From Chitinophagales bacterium (GTDB lineage: Bacteria; Bacteroidota; Bacteroidia; Chitinophagales; UBA10324): a stretch of 64,000 bases of DNA. The position numbers were made by a program, and so were the translations under genes. The stretch covers positions 209,001 through 273,000 of the forward strand of contig JACDDS010000001.1 in NCBI GenBank assembly GCA_013816805.1, read 5' to 3'. Of this stretch, positions 44,594 through 53,983 are shown one piece after another. Position 1 is the stretch's first letter; every line of letters begins with the position of its first letter. The notes beneath the pieces are model-generated. The model was not told the DNA's origin. It made no database searches and worked only from the letters and a program-made list of their open reading frames with translations.

Positions 44594-46213
44594 TTAATTC
44601 ACCTTTTCCCCATTAACATACGTAGCTAAAACTGTTGTTGAAAAAGTCTGTTCAATAGGAATGGTCATGATATCTTTTTCAAGCACCACAAAATCGGCAA
44701 ACTTACCCGGCTCGAGGCTTCCCTTTTCATTTTCTTCGAAGTTTGCCATGGCTGCCCAAATCGTCATACCCTGTAATGCTTCATAGCGTGTAAGTGCATT
44801 TTCAGTTTGAAATCCATCCGGAGGAAATCCTTTTTTGTCTTTTCGTGAAACAGCAGCATAATAGCCATAGAGCGGGTTAATGTTTTCTACCGGAAAATCA
44901 CTTCCATCGGCAATCCAACCGTTCTGAGCTAATAAAAATTTATAAGCATAAGCTCCCTTGATACGATAAATCCCAAGACGGTCAGCTGCCCAATACATAT
45001 CGCTGGTGGCGTGTGTGGGTTGCACAGACGGGATGATATTATATTGATGAAACAGCTCAAAATCACCCGGCGCTATCACCTGGCAATGCTCGATGCGCCA
45101 TCGCCTGTCATTTGGACCCCCTAACGCTTCTCCATAAATATGCAGCATCATCCGGTTCGCGGAATCACCTATAGCATGAGTGCACATCTGGAAACCGTGG
45201 TTATAGCAGAGTTGTGCCTGTTCCTCGAAATAATGTGTAGGCTTTTTTTGCAACCCTTTTGTTGCTGCATCGGTATAGGGTTTTAAGAGCAAAGCACCGC
45301 GGGAACCTAAAGCACCATCTGCATAATACTTAAATGCCCGGACATCCAGACGATCGGTTTTATAGGGACCATGTGCGAAATAATATTTTTTGTTTTCCTC
45401 ATTGTCGGTGGCCATAGCATACATGCGTATCTTAAGGTTAGCGGTCTTTTGCAGGGAATCAATAATATCGATAATTTTTTTTTCCAGGCCGGCATCATCG
45501 AGGGTGGTTAATCCCACTGCAAAACAATTCCTCTGAGCTTGTAATAATGCAGCGCTGATTTCTATTGCAGAAGGCTTAGGAATTTTTGTAATCACTGAAT
45601 CCATGGCGTTATCCAGAAGTACGCCGGTAGGTTTTCCATTTTTCAGAATAATTTCGCCACCAGGAATTTTAGATGCACCATCTATTTTAGTCATGTTAAG
45701 CACTGCCTGGTTTACAATGCAGGCGTGGCCGTCAATTCGCTCCAGGAAAACAGGGCGATCAGGAAAAAGTGAATCGAGTTTTTCCTTTGTTGGAAAATCT
45801 TTTTCTTTCCAGTCATTTTGATCCCATCCTTTTCCCAACAGCCAACCGCTTGAATTTGATGCTGCCTGTTGAAGTACTTTCTGAAGCACATCATCCCAGG
45901 AAGTAGTTCCGGTTAAATCTGCCTGTGCCAAGTTCATAGCATACTCAAAAAAGTGACAATGGGCATCAATAAATCCGGGGTATACGAATTGCCCTTTCAG
46001 ATCCACCCTGTTTGTAGCTGTATATTTATTTGATAGATCTGCTTCACTGCCTACTGACAATATCTTTCCATCCCTAACCACCATTGCATCGGCAATTGAA
46101 TCCTTTGGATTAAGAGTGTATATTTTTGCATGGTAAAAAAATATGTCGGCTGCAGGTTTATTGTTACATGACGATGCTAAGAGCCAAATCAGGAAAAGGA
46201 TAGGTGGTCGCAT
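44594..46213 (-). CDS. Amidohydrolase-family lipoprotein (YtcJ-like)
   Basis: ATG 46213 gives a clean lipoprotein signal (LIWLLASSC, Cys16), whereas the upstream start at 46282 adds 23 unlikely residues; the protein is then 539 residues. It is a metal-dependent amidohydrolase of family 3. The HxH ligand pair is AHCHFFEYA after FVYPGFID, and WLLGKGWDQNDW, RIDGHACIVN, ALGSRGALLL and CTHAIGDSANRM are further family blocks. A metal aspartate lies in WIADGSDFPVENINP. YtcJ-type homologues are of uncertain substrate (N-acyl amino acids or amides). The amidohydrolase barrel ends with FADFVVLEKDIM. It is divergent from the AsmA-like gene. Confidence 0.9.
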   Translation of the reverse strand: MRPPILFLIWLLASSCNNKPAADIFFYHAKIYTLNPKDSIADAMVVRDGKILSVGSEADLSNKYTATNRVDLKGQFVYPGFIDAHCHFFEYAMNLAQADLTGTTSWDDVLQKVLQQAASNSSGWLLGKGWDQNDWKEKDFPTKEKLDSLFPDRPVFLERIDGHACIVNQAVLNMTKIDGASKIPGGEIILKNGKPTGVLLDNAMDSVITKIPKPSAIEISAALLQAQRNCFAVGLTTLDDAGLEKKIIDIIDSLQKTANLKIRMYAMATDNEENKKYYFAHGPYKTDRLDVRAFKYYADGALGSRGALLLKPYTDAATKGLQKKPTHYFEEQAQLCYNHGFQMCTHAIGDSANRMMLHIYGEALGGPNDRRWRIEHCQVIAPGDFELFHQYNIIPSVQPTHATSDMYWAADRLGIYRIKGAYAYKFLLAQNGWIADGSDFPVENINPLYGYYAAVSRKDKKGFPPDGFQTENALTRYEALQGMTIWAAMANFEENEKGSLEPGKFADFVVLEKDIMTIPIEQTFSTTVLATYVNGEKVN

Positions 46214-46328
46214 TTCGAAAGATAAATACAAACTCCGATGTCCATTGACTTTAATTTGTGAAGACGGAGAACAAAACTTCATGATGAATTAAAAACAGAG
46301 TATTATTTTTAAATCTATAAATTTTCAA

Positions 46329-48830
46329 ATGGTCTGGTTAAAAAAAATTGGGAGATGGTTATTATATGCAGCAGCAGTATACCTCTTGCTGATGCTGGCA
46401 GTTGTGGGGTTTGTACTGCTTAAGAAGAAAGAAATTCTTGGTTACGTGACTGAAACTGTAAACCAGAAAATTAACGGTACCTTTTCTATTGCAGATTTCC
46501 ATATAACACCATTTGAAGATTTTCCCTACATCTCCCTTTTGTTAACGGATCCGGTTATCCGGGATTCCCTGTACAGTCAGCACCATCAGACATTGTTCGA
46601 AGCAAAAAAGATTTGCCTTGAAATAAATGTATTCAAACTGTTTAGCAAAACAGTGGAATTTCGAAGGGTCACCGTTTCAGATGCTGTAATTGCGATTTTA
46701 AAAACACAAACAGGATATTCAAATGCAAAAATTTTTAAGCCCCAGCCACCTTCAGACGGCCAGGCTAAAAACACGGCATTGTTTGGCATTGAGGACGTTG
46801 CTCTTCTGAATGTAAACTTTACACTGTCAGATTCCTTAAAGAATAAAAAATTCGGCATTCAATTCTTAAATGTGAAAGCCAATACACAGCATCTGGGATC
46901 TTCGCTGCGTGTTCACGCGCAGGGGGTGATACACTTTGAGGGACTCGGCTTTAACCTGGAGAAAGGAAGTTACCTTTTAAATAAAAATGCAGTAATAGAT
47001 TTAAATTTAGACTATTCCTCATCACAGAAAAAGCTGATCGTGTTTTCGTCAAAATTGAACATTGAAAATAATGATTACAATTTGATGGGAAGATATTTTT
47101 TTAATGAGCCTGCACATTTTCAGATGAGGATAAGTGCAAAAGATGTGATGCTTGATCAGGCGCTTTCACTGATCACCCAAAATACTGCTTCAAAACTAAA
47201 AAATTACAGGATCGAGCAGCCGCTTACGTTTGCCGTACTCGTTTCGGGAAAACTGGCCAACGGTAGTAAGCCTGCCGTGGATTTACTATTTAAATCCCGG
47301 GAGCCAACCACCATAATGGTAGGTCAAAACATGCTTTCGTATTCTGAACTGAACGGTATTTTCACGAATCACTTCGATTCCGCAATGGAAAATACAGACC
47401 AGAATTCTGTTTTTATGCTACCTGATTTTTCGGCTTCTTATCTTGGAATTATACCATTACGCTCCCGTATTGTTATCGCCAATCTTGCAGATCCAAGGCT
47501 CTTCATGAAAGCCCATGTAGATATGTCGCTACCTGATTTAAATGAAATAGTGGACTCTTCAAAGTTAAATTTCCTAAATGGAGAAGCACATGTTCAGTTT
47601 AAATATACCGGCAAGCTTGTTAATTTTGTTGATACCGTGAATAATAGACTGGATGCAGATCTTAGCGGTTCTGTGCATTTAAATGACGCAGACGTTGAAT
47701 ATGTTTCCAGGCATTATGATTTCAGTGGTATGAATGCTGTTATTCACTTTGATAAATCCACGCTTACACTGGATTCGGCAAGCGTAGCTTTAAATGATAA
47801 TCCGTTAAGAATTGAAGGCATTGTTGAGAATTTAATTCCTTCATTTTTTATTCCGGAGAAAAAACTGCTTGCAGATTTTAAAATAAGTACTCCGGTTTTA
47901 AATCTCAATAAGATTATAACTCCAGGAAGCTTTAAAAAGAAATCCCGAAAAAATATAGCTGCAAAAGATTCGTCAAAAGTTGTAAAACAGGAAAAGAAAC
48001 GCGCAGCATTGGCCGATAAAGGAACTCCGTTACCAGTATCTGTAAGAATTAATGAACTGCTTGATAATATGGTATTCCTGATTAAGCTGAATGCCGACCA
48101 ATTGCAGTACAGGAATTTTAAGGCAAATAATTTTGAAGGTGGACTCGAGTTCGGTTCGGATTACATCCATTTTAACAATATAAATATGAATACAGCGGGT
48201 GGCTCGTTTACGCTCCATGGTAATTTAACAAATACCGATCGTCCCAATGCTGCTTTAAGTATTACTTCAAGCCTTTCTAATGTGCGAATAAACGATCTGT
48301 TATATTCCTTCGATAACTTCAGTCAAAGTACCATAACTAACAAAAATATTGAAGGCCAGCTAAATGCCCAGATACTATTCAATGCGGGTATGCGAAAAGA
48401 TTATACAATTGTGCCAAAAAGTATGAATGGAAGAATTTTCTTCAGGTTAAAAAATGGAAAATTACTGGACTTTACTTCTCTGAGCCAAATATCAAAATAC
48501 GTTTTTAAAAACCGGGATTTCACCAATATTGATTTTGCAGTTTTGCAGGATACGGTTATTTTGAAAGGGCAGGACCTGCATCTTTCAAGAATGCAAATTG
48601 AATCCAACGTGCTTACTTTTTACGTTGGGGGTATTTATAGTTTTGCCGACAATACCAATCTCTCCATTCAAATTCCTTTAAGTAACCTCAAAAAGCGGGA
48701 TGAAGATTATGTTCCGAAGTATTCAGGCAATAAGAAAAGAGCAGGGATTAGCGTATTTCTAAAAGCAACGACCAAGGATGGAAAGATTAATATAGGATAT
48801 GATCCTTTCCCTGATAAAAAATTGCAATAA
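46329..48830 (+). CDS. AsmA-family protein
   Basis: An 833-residue protein with one N-terminal membrane segment (about 11-33, LLYAAAVYLLLMLAVVGFVLL) and a long periplasmic beta-rich part. VTETVNQKINGTFSIADFHI is the typical AsmA start, and the C-terminal region (about 690-820) is the AsmA-like domain with FRLKNGKLLDFTSLSQISKY. AsmA/TamB-type proteins form a hydrophobic groove that moves lipids between membranes and affect outer-membrane assembly. A Lys/Ser-rich linker lies around 535-565. The neighbours give no further clue to its role; it is convergent with the LamG gene by a 5-nt gap. Confidence 0.87.
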   Translation: MVWLKKIGRWLLYAAAVYLLLMLAVVGFVLLKKKEILGYVTETVNQKINGTFSIADFHITPFEDFPYISLLLTDPVIRDSLYSQHHQTLFEAKKICLEINVFKLFSKTVEFRRVTVSDAVIAILKTQTGYSNAKIFKPQPPSDGQAKNTALFGIEDVALLNVNFTLSDSLKNKKFGIQFLNVKANTQHLGSSLRVHAQGVIHFEGLGFNLEKGSYLLNKNAVIDLNLDYSSSQKKLIVFSSKLNIENNDYNLMGRYFFNEPAHFQMRISAKDVMLDQALSLITQNTASKLKNYRIEQPLTFAVLVSGKLANGSKPAVDLLFKSREPTTIMVGQNMLSYSELNGIFTNHFDSAMENTDQNSVFMLPDFSASYLGIIPLRSRIVIANLADPRLFMKAHVDMSLPDLNEIVDSSKLNFLNGEAHVQFKYTGKLVNFVDTVNNRLDADLSGSVHLNDADVEYVSRHYDFSGMNAVIHFDKSTLTLDSASVALNDNPLRIEGIVENLIPSFFIPEKKLLADFKISTPVLNLNKIITPGSFKKKSRKNIAAKDSSKVVKQEKKRAALADKGTPLPVSVRINELLDNMVFLIKLNADQLQYRNFKANNFEGGLEFGSDYIHFNNINMNTAGGSFTLHGNLTNTDRPNAALSITSSLSNVRINDLLYSFDNFSQSTITNKNIEGQLNAQILFNAGMRKDYTIVPKSMNGRIFFRLKNGKLLDFTSLSQISKYVFKNRDFTNIDFAVLQDTVILKGQDLHLSRMQIESNVLTFYVGGIYSFADNTNLSIQIPLSNLKKRDEDYVPKYSGNKKRAGISVFLKATTKDGKINIGYDPFPDKKLQ

Positions 48831-48835
48831 TCAGG

Positions 48836-49993
48836 TTATCTTATAATCAGATTCCTGACTTGTTTTTCGCCAGCCTCGTTCTGTATAACCAGTAAATATA
48901 AACCGCTAACCTTTACCGGTAGTCCAACATTATAGGTACCCGCGCCGATACATTTTTGCCTGTAAAGCTCAATACCATTTAAATCAGTAACTACCATTAA
49001 CATATTATTTTCCGGCACTATAACCTGGAAGTGTCCATCATTTGGGTTTGGATAAACGGCCACATTAAGGTCACCATTTTCCTTATTTTCAATTTCTTCA
49101 CGACTATTGATCAGCGGAGATTCGAAACTCCATACCGGACCCAGCGGGGAACCTCCATAATAAATAGTGCCATCAGAAGGGCTGGGTAAATATTTCGATT
49201 TATCATAAATAACAGAACCTCCCCCTTCGTTAAAATGATATATGGCTACTGTTTTTGTATCCGGTCCGAATTCCACAGGAATTGGGGTGAAGTTGATATT
49301 GTAGCGAAGGTTTTTACAGATTCTCATTTCATCTATATATCCGTTGTAAGAAGGAAAGTTAGGCCCCACATCACTTTTGTTTGCGCCAATTACGAGATAG
49401 GGATCCGTTTCAGGGTAATCGGTTAGCCTGCGGTCACGGTATCCTATTTTACCTTTTGGCCCCATTCCCATTGCCTCCACGGTTCCGTTTACATATAATT
49501 TCACGATTCCAGTTGCAGCATTTCGCGTTACGGCAATATGGTGCCACTGATTATCTGCCACATTCGATTTGCCAATAACCGTAACACCCTGTTCACCCTG
49601 TGCTATGCCAAAAGCAATAACACGAGTTACTTCTGATCCCCCAGCATATGAACCAATTGACAAACCGTAGTCTCCATAATCGCCGGCCCCATGAACATTC
49701 CGATCTACAATAGTATTGCCCATAGCCCAATCTCCACCATTAGAAGCAGACGCTTTAACTTTTCCATTGTTATCCCGGTAATCGGCTTTCATCCAGAATT
49801 CTATCGTAAAATTTTTACTTACATCCACCGCATGGCTGGGATTATCGAGAGGTATCTTAATACGATCTGCCCCGGGTGCCTGGTATCCGTTTCCATAAAA
49901 ACGTAAAGAATATTGCTGCGCAGAAGTAGAATGATTACCGCTCAATAAAAGACTAATTATCAAAAAAAAGGGAAGTGAGAATAGGTTTTTCAT
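48836..49993 (-). CDS. Secreted LamG-like (concanavalin A-like) protein with T9SS type A domain
   Basis: A 385-residue exported protein: signal peptide (1-25), then a LamG/concanavalin-A-like jellyroll of about 230 residues with FTIEFWMKADYRDNNGKV, WHHIAVTRNAATGIVKLYVNG and GYIDEMRI, the standard order of LamG blocks. The C-terminus is a type A sorting domain: VAVYPNPNDGHFQVIVPEN ... VSGLYLLVIQ. LamG modules bind carbohydrate or protein; no catalytic domain is present, so it is probably an adhesin or part of a surface layer. Confidence 0.88.
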   Translation of the reverse strand: MKNLFSLPFFLIISLLLSGNHSTSAQQYSLRFYGNGYQAPGADRIKIPLDNPSHAVDVSKNFTIEFWMKADYRDNNGKVKASASNGGDWAMGNTIVDRNVHGAGDYGDYGLSIGSYAGGSEVTRVIAFGIAQGEQGVTVIGKSNVADNQWHHIAVTRNAATGIVKLYVNGTVEAMGMGPKGKIGYRDRRLTDYPETDPYLVIGANKSDVGPNFPSYNGYIDEMRICKNLRYNINFTPIPVEFGPDTKTVAIYHFNEGGGSVIYDKSKYLPSPSDGTIYYGGSPLGPVWSFESPLINSREEIENKENGDLNVAVYPNPNDGHFQVIVPENNMLMVVTDLNGIELYRQKCIGAGTYNVGLPVKVSGLYLLVIQNEAGEKQVRNLIIR

Positions 49994-50109
49994 TGTGAAT
50001 ATTTAAAGATGAAATTACAATCTTTATTCGGGCTGCTAAAATGTTTTAAAGCACGAAAGTAATGTTTAGCGAAGCGGTGATTATAAAATTTTTTCACCGT
50101 ATTGAATCC

Positions 50110-51072
50110 TTATTGAGGAGGATTATTTATTTGATTATGAATAGGAGGAATCTGCATCAGATATGCAAATACCGCCTTAACCTCAGTTTCAGAAAGTTGA
50201 GGGTAAGGAATCATCGGGTAACGAACCGGATGACCATCTGGTTTTTGTCCGAACCGTAAAGCGTTGATAAATTGTTCTTCCGTCCAACCCCCGATGCCCG
50301 TCTGCCTATCGGGTGTAAGGTTTGCCGAATACATTTTTTGCTTTTCATTATTTAATCCGACCATATTTCCACCGCCCATAAATCCGACGCTTTTTTCCGG
50401 TTCAGGAATGTTCATCGTTTTAAAATCCGCTGAATGACAGGGATAGCAATCGAGCATTCCGGTAACAATATAACGGCCCAGGACTACTTTATCAGACGTA
50501 TCTGGTTTTGGGATAGCCACTGATGGATAGGGAAGTGGTTTGAAAACGGAGTTGGTAAGGAACTTTGCAAGCAAGGATGGTGCGCTGGCCGTATCCTGAA
50601 CAGAAGCTGCCTGTACCCAGGGATCGTTTGAATGCAAAAAAGCGATAATGCTTTCTACATCATAATCGCTCATGTGCGGAAGCTTTGGCATCCACGGTGG
50701 AGCATAACCCCCATTGCGCTTTATGCCTGTGCGTAACAGCCACATCAGCTGTCCATCAGTCCAGCTACCAATGCCATAGTCCTTATCCTGCGTAATGTTT
50801 GCAGAATAAATGGTTCCAAACTGTTCTATACCTTCCGTCATATTTTTTCCGGAAAATTTATCTGTAACATCGTTGTAATGGCATTGCCTGCAAAGCATTT
50901 CTGACAGTCTTTTACCATTAGCAATTTTTGCCGAATCGCTTTGAACCTTTATACCCGGGTCTTTGGCTTCATAAGATGGAATGCCTTTTACTTCCAGATA
51001 ACTTATAAAGGCAATAACCACAATCACTATAATAAAAAGTATGATTCCAAAAACTTTTAAAAACTTTTTCAT
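50110..51072 (-). CDS. Membrane-anchored dihaem cytochrome c
   Basis: A 320-residue protein with an N-terminal membrane anchor (about 4-26, FGIILFIIVIVVIAFISYLEV) and two c-type domains. The haem sites are CRQCH (in LSEMLCRQCHYND) and CYPCH (in MLDCYPCHSAD). Methionines that may be axial ligands lie in PPWMPKLPHMSDYDV and in PMIPYPQLSETEV, at matching places of the two domains, which fits duplication. Both have the Y-S-A-N-(I/L)-T segment (YSANITQDKDYGIG and YSANLTPDRQTGIG). A role in electron transfer, for example to or from a dehydrogenase, is inferred; partner genes are absent. Confidence 0.92.
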   Translation of the reverse strand: MKKFLKVFGIILFIIVIVVIAFISYLEVKGIPSYEAKDPGIKVQSDSAKIANGKRLSEMLCRQCHYNDVTDKFSGKNMTEGIEQFGTIYSANITQDKDYGIGSWTDGQLMWLLRTGIKRNGGYAPPWMPKLPHMSDYDVESIIAFLHSNDPWVQAASVQDTASAPSLLAKFLTNSVFKPLPYPSVAIPKPDTSDKVVLGRYIVTGMLDCYPCHSADFKTMNIPEPEKSVGFMGGGNMVGLNNEKQKMYSANLTPDRQTGIGGWTEEQFINALRFGQKPDGHPVRYPMIPYPQLSETEVKAVFAYLMQIPPIHNQINNPPQ

Positions 51073-51189
51073 GGCAGTTATTAATTATAATAAAATCAGT
51101 TGGTTTAAGTATGTCGCGAAAAATAGAAATATTTTTGTTTTGAAAGCAATAATTTATACAGTCAATTTGCAGGGTAGCACTTTTTTAAA

Positions 51190-51894
51190 ATGGAAAATTC
51201 CCTGGAACAAAGTCCCGAAAAAAGAAAACTGTCGATCAGCATATTTATCCCGCTGATGTTTGTAGTGCTGCTGTGGCTTGTTTTTATTATTCAATGGAGT
51301 ACCAGAGCTGATTTTTATAAGTATGGCATTTTACCCCGCCATGTGTCCGGTCTTGCAGGTATTGTTTTCACTCCTTTTATTCACGGCAGCTGGGATCATC
51401 TGTTTTCGAACTCTATACCACTTCTTATACTCGGCTCGGTGATGATTTATTTTTACAGAGATATTGCTTACAAGGTTTTCCTATGGATTTGGCTTGCAGA
51501 TGGACTTGGTGTCTGGCTGTTTGCCCGTGAAGAATATCATATTGGCGCAAGCGGTTTGGTTTACGGAATGGTAGGTTTTGTTTTTTTTAGTGGAATTCTG
51601 CGGAGAAACCGGAAGCTGTTGGCATTATCGCTGGTTATTATTTTTTTATATGGCAGTATTATCTGGGGAATATTGCCCTTTCTTATTGATATTTCATGGG
51701 AAGCGCATCTATTCGGACTTCTGGCAGGAATATTTTTTTCTGTTTATTATTTGCACAGGGGACCTTCTGATGATCCCGTTCCGGAATGGATGGAAGAAGT
51801 TGATGAAGACCATGACCAGGAACATCCGCCCGATACTATTCAAATGAATACAGATTTTTTACCTGAAAAAGAAGAGAAAGATAATGAATTGTGA
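51190..51894 (+). CDS. Rhomboid-family intramembrane serine protease
   Basis: A 234-residue membrane protein with about six hydrophobic segments. The catalytic serine is Ser121 in GASGLVYGMVGF (GxSG motif) and the histidine is His173 in EAHLFGLLAG. HGSWDHLFSNSIPLLILG carries the HxxxN-like oxyanion-side motif in the second segment. Cleaves transmembrane substrates within the inner membrane. A charged tail of about 35 residues (from DDPVPEWMEEVDEDHDQE) is cytoplasmic and acidic. Substrates unknown. The gene is alone, divergent from the cytochrome gene. Confidence 0.92.
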   Translation: MENSLEQSPEKRKLSISIFIPLMFVVLLWLVFIIQWSTRADFYKYGILPRHVSGLAGIVFTPFIHGSWDHLFSNSIPLLILGSVMIYFYRDIAYKVFLWIWLADGLGVWLFAREEYHIGASGLVYGMVGFVFFSGILRRNRKLLALSLVIIFLYGSIIWGILPFLIDISWEAHLFGLLAGIFFSVYYLHRGPSDDPVPEWMEEVDEDHDQEHPPDTIQMNTDFLPEKEEKDNEL

Positions 51895-52049
51895 TTTGAA
51901 TAGCTCTGACAAGTTCAAACATTAAGTAATTTACAGACTGCTTACCATTTGAAGTATTACCACTGAATAAGATTGAGCAGCAGATATTATTGCTGTTCAT
52001 CAATGTAGTCTACTGCGATTAATGTCTTTCTTGCACCAAAAAAGAATTT

Positions 52050-52057
52050 TATTTTTG
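52050..52057 (+). promoter_or_regulatory. Candidate Bacteroidota -7 promoter element before nuoL
   Basis: TATTTTTG fits TAnnTTTG and ends 17 nt before the nuoL ATG, giving a short leader. It suggests that nuoLMN has its own promoter rather than being the end of a longer nuo operon. Confidence 0.45.
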
Positions 52058-52074
52058 CGCCACGCAAACTTTAG

Positions 52075-53979
52075 ATGTTATCCCTTTCTCTTCTTATACC
52101 GCTACTGCCATTCATCGGCTTCCTTGTAAATGGGTTGGGTTTTAGAAGAATTTCTAAAGGCTTAGTCGCCAGCATTGGATGTGGCTCCATACTGGCATCC
52201 TTCATTATTGTTGCCGTTTTATTTGCTCAAACGTATTCATCTCCCGAAGTACAGAAAATTGATCTTTTCAACTGGATTGCAACAAGCAGCATAAATGTTT
52301 CTTTCTCATTCTGGATCGATCATCTGTCGCTCATTATGATGTTAATCATTACTGGTGTGGGCTTTCTTATCCATCTGTACTCTATAGGATATATGCACGA
52401 AGATGAAGGATACGGGAAATTCTTTTCTTACATGAACCTATTTATTTTTTTTATGCTGCTGCTTGTAATGGGAGCTAATTATGTAATCATGTTTATCGGC
52501 TGGGAAGGAGTTGGTTTATGTTCCTATTTGCTGATTGGGTTTTGGTGGAAAGATAAAAATTTTTCAGCGGCAGCAAATAAGGCATTTATTATGAACCGTA
52601 TCGGTGACCTGGGCTTTATACTCGGCATTTTTTTAATGTTTAAGACTTTTGGTTCTTCGGATTTTGATATAATTTTTTCCTCGGTTGCCCCTTTCAGCTT
52701 AAATGATCCGGTAATAGTGTCGATTACCCTCTTATTGTTTGTGGGAGCCATTGGAAAAAGTGCGCAAATTCCACTATTCACATGGCTTCCTGATGCCATG
52801 GCGGGTCCTACACCCGTGAGTGCACTTATTCATGCAGCTACCATGGTAACGGCTGGAGTTTATATGGTGGTACGCTCCAATATTTTATATTCATTGGCAC
52901 CATTCACTTTGGAAATAGTTTCAATTACCGGATTGCTGACTGCAATTCTAGGAGCTTTGATAGCTCTCACACAAAACGATATTAAAAAAGTACTGGCTTA
53001 TTCTACGGTAAGCCAGCTGGGATATATGTTTGTAGCGCTTGGATCATCTGCATATTCTTCCGGTATTTTTCATGTGATGACTCATGCATTCTTTAAGGCA
53101 TTATTATTTCTTGGCGCTGGAAGTGTGATTCATGCTTTGGGCGGAGAGCAAAATATTCGAAACATGGGTGGCTTAAAGAAATACCTTCCGGTTACTTCAG
53201 TAACATTTTTTATAGCCACTCTTGCCATTTCAGGATTTCCGCCGTTCTCAGGTTTTTTTTCGAAAGATGAAATCATCTTAATGTCTTATGCTAACAACCC
53301 TGTATTTTTTTATCTGCTTGTACTCACCAGCATTCTAACAGGAATTTATATGTTTCGTTTATATTTCCTGGTGTTTTGGGGAACATTCAGAGGTACCCCC
53401 CATCAGCACGATCATCTCCATGAATCGCCGCTTTCAATAATTGTTCCTTTAATGATTTTATCTTTTTTTTCAGTTTTTGCTGGGCTCCTGGGTTTACCGG
53501 AATTTATCACTGATCACCATTGGCTGAATACCTACCTCACTCCAGTTTTTTCTAACAATACTTATCTGATTAAAGAAGTACCCACTTCCACACTGGAATT
53601 CTTAACGATAATTTTTCTTGTATTGGCATTACTGTTAACCATCGCTGCTACTTACAATTTATATGTGAAGAAGAGGGTTGAAAGCTTGAATGAATCTCAT
53701 TCTTTTTTTTACAAGCTTTCCTATAATAAGTTTTACGTAGATGAACTCTACCATGTTTTATTTGTACATCCTTTGCTTTCATTTTCAAAATTCTTCAGGA
53801 ATTACATAGAAAATAATATTATTGATGGTTCTGTAAACGGAGCAGGAAATCTAACGGTTTATTTAAGCACGTGGATGAGAAAAATTCAAACAGGAAATAT
53901 TGGACTATATGTAATAATGATGGTAGCAGGTATTGTGGCCATTCTGGTTTTCGGATTGTCTAAACTGTTTGCATTCTGA
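52075..53979 (+). CDS. nuoL: NADH-quinone oxidoreductase subunit L
   Basis: A 634-residue antiporter-like subunit of complex I with about 15 membrane segments. SFWIDHLSLIMMLIITGVGF and WEGVGLCSYLLIGFWW are NuoL hallmarks, and LPDAMAGPTPVSALIHAATMV carries conserved lysine/histidine channel residues around it. DIKKVLAYSTVSQLGYMF is the other signature. It moves protons during NADH (or ferredoxin) oxidation. The stop is 4 nt before nuoM. No nuoA-K genes precede it; the previous gene is a rhomboid protease. Confidence 0.96.
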   Translation: MLSLSLLIPLLPFIGFLVNGLGFRRISKGLVASIGCGSILASFIIVAVLFAQTYSSPEVQKIDLFNWIATSSINVSFSFWIDHLSLIMMLIITGVGFLIHLYSIGYMHEDEGYGKFFSYMNLFIFFMLLLVMGANYVIMFIGWEGVGLCSYLLIGFWWKDKNFSAAANKAFIMNRIGDLGFILGIFLMFKTFGSSDFDIIFSSVAPFSLNDPVIVSITLLLFVGAIGKSAQIPLFTWLPDAMAGPTPVSALIHAATMVTAGVYMVVRSNILYSLAPFTLEIVSITGLLTAILGALIALTQNDIKKVLAYSTVSQLGYMFVALGSSAYSSGIFHVMTHAFFKALLFLGAGSVIHALGGEQNIRNMGGLKKYLPVTSVTFFIATLAISGFPPFSGFFSKDEIILMSYANNPVFFYLLVLTSILTGIYMFRLYFLVFWGTFRGTPHQHDHLHESPLSIIVPLMILSFFSVFAGLLGLPEFITDHHWLNTYLTPVFSNNTYLIKEVPTSTLEFLTIIFLVLALLLTIAATYNLYVKKRVESLNESHSFFYKLSYNKFYVDELYHVLFVHPLLSFSKFFRNYIENNIIDGSVNGAGNLTVYLSTWMRKIQTGNIGLYVIMMVAGIVAILVFGLSKLFAF

Positions 53980-53983
53980 TTCC

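Noticed and set aside
46214-46282. Upstream start for the amidohydrolase lipoprotein
   Set aside because: The extra 23 residues would bury the lipoprotein signal that begins at ATG 46213.
53933-53983. Upstream start for nuoM inside nuoL
   Set aside because: It would add a 17-residue non-hydrophobic lead overlapping nuoL; ATG 53984 gives the standard NuoM start 4 nt after the nuoL stop.
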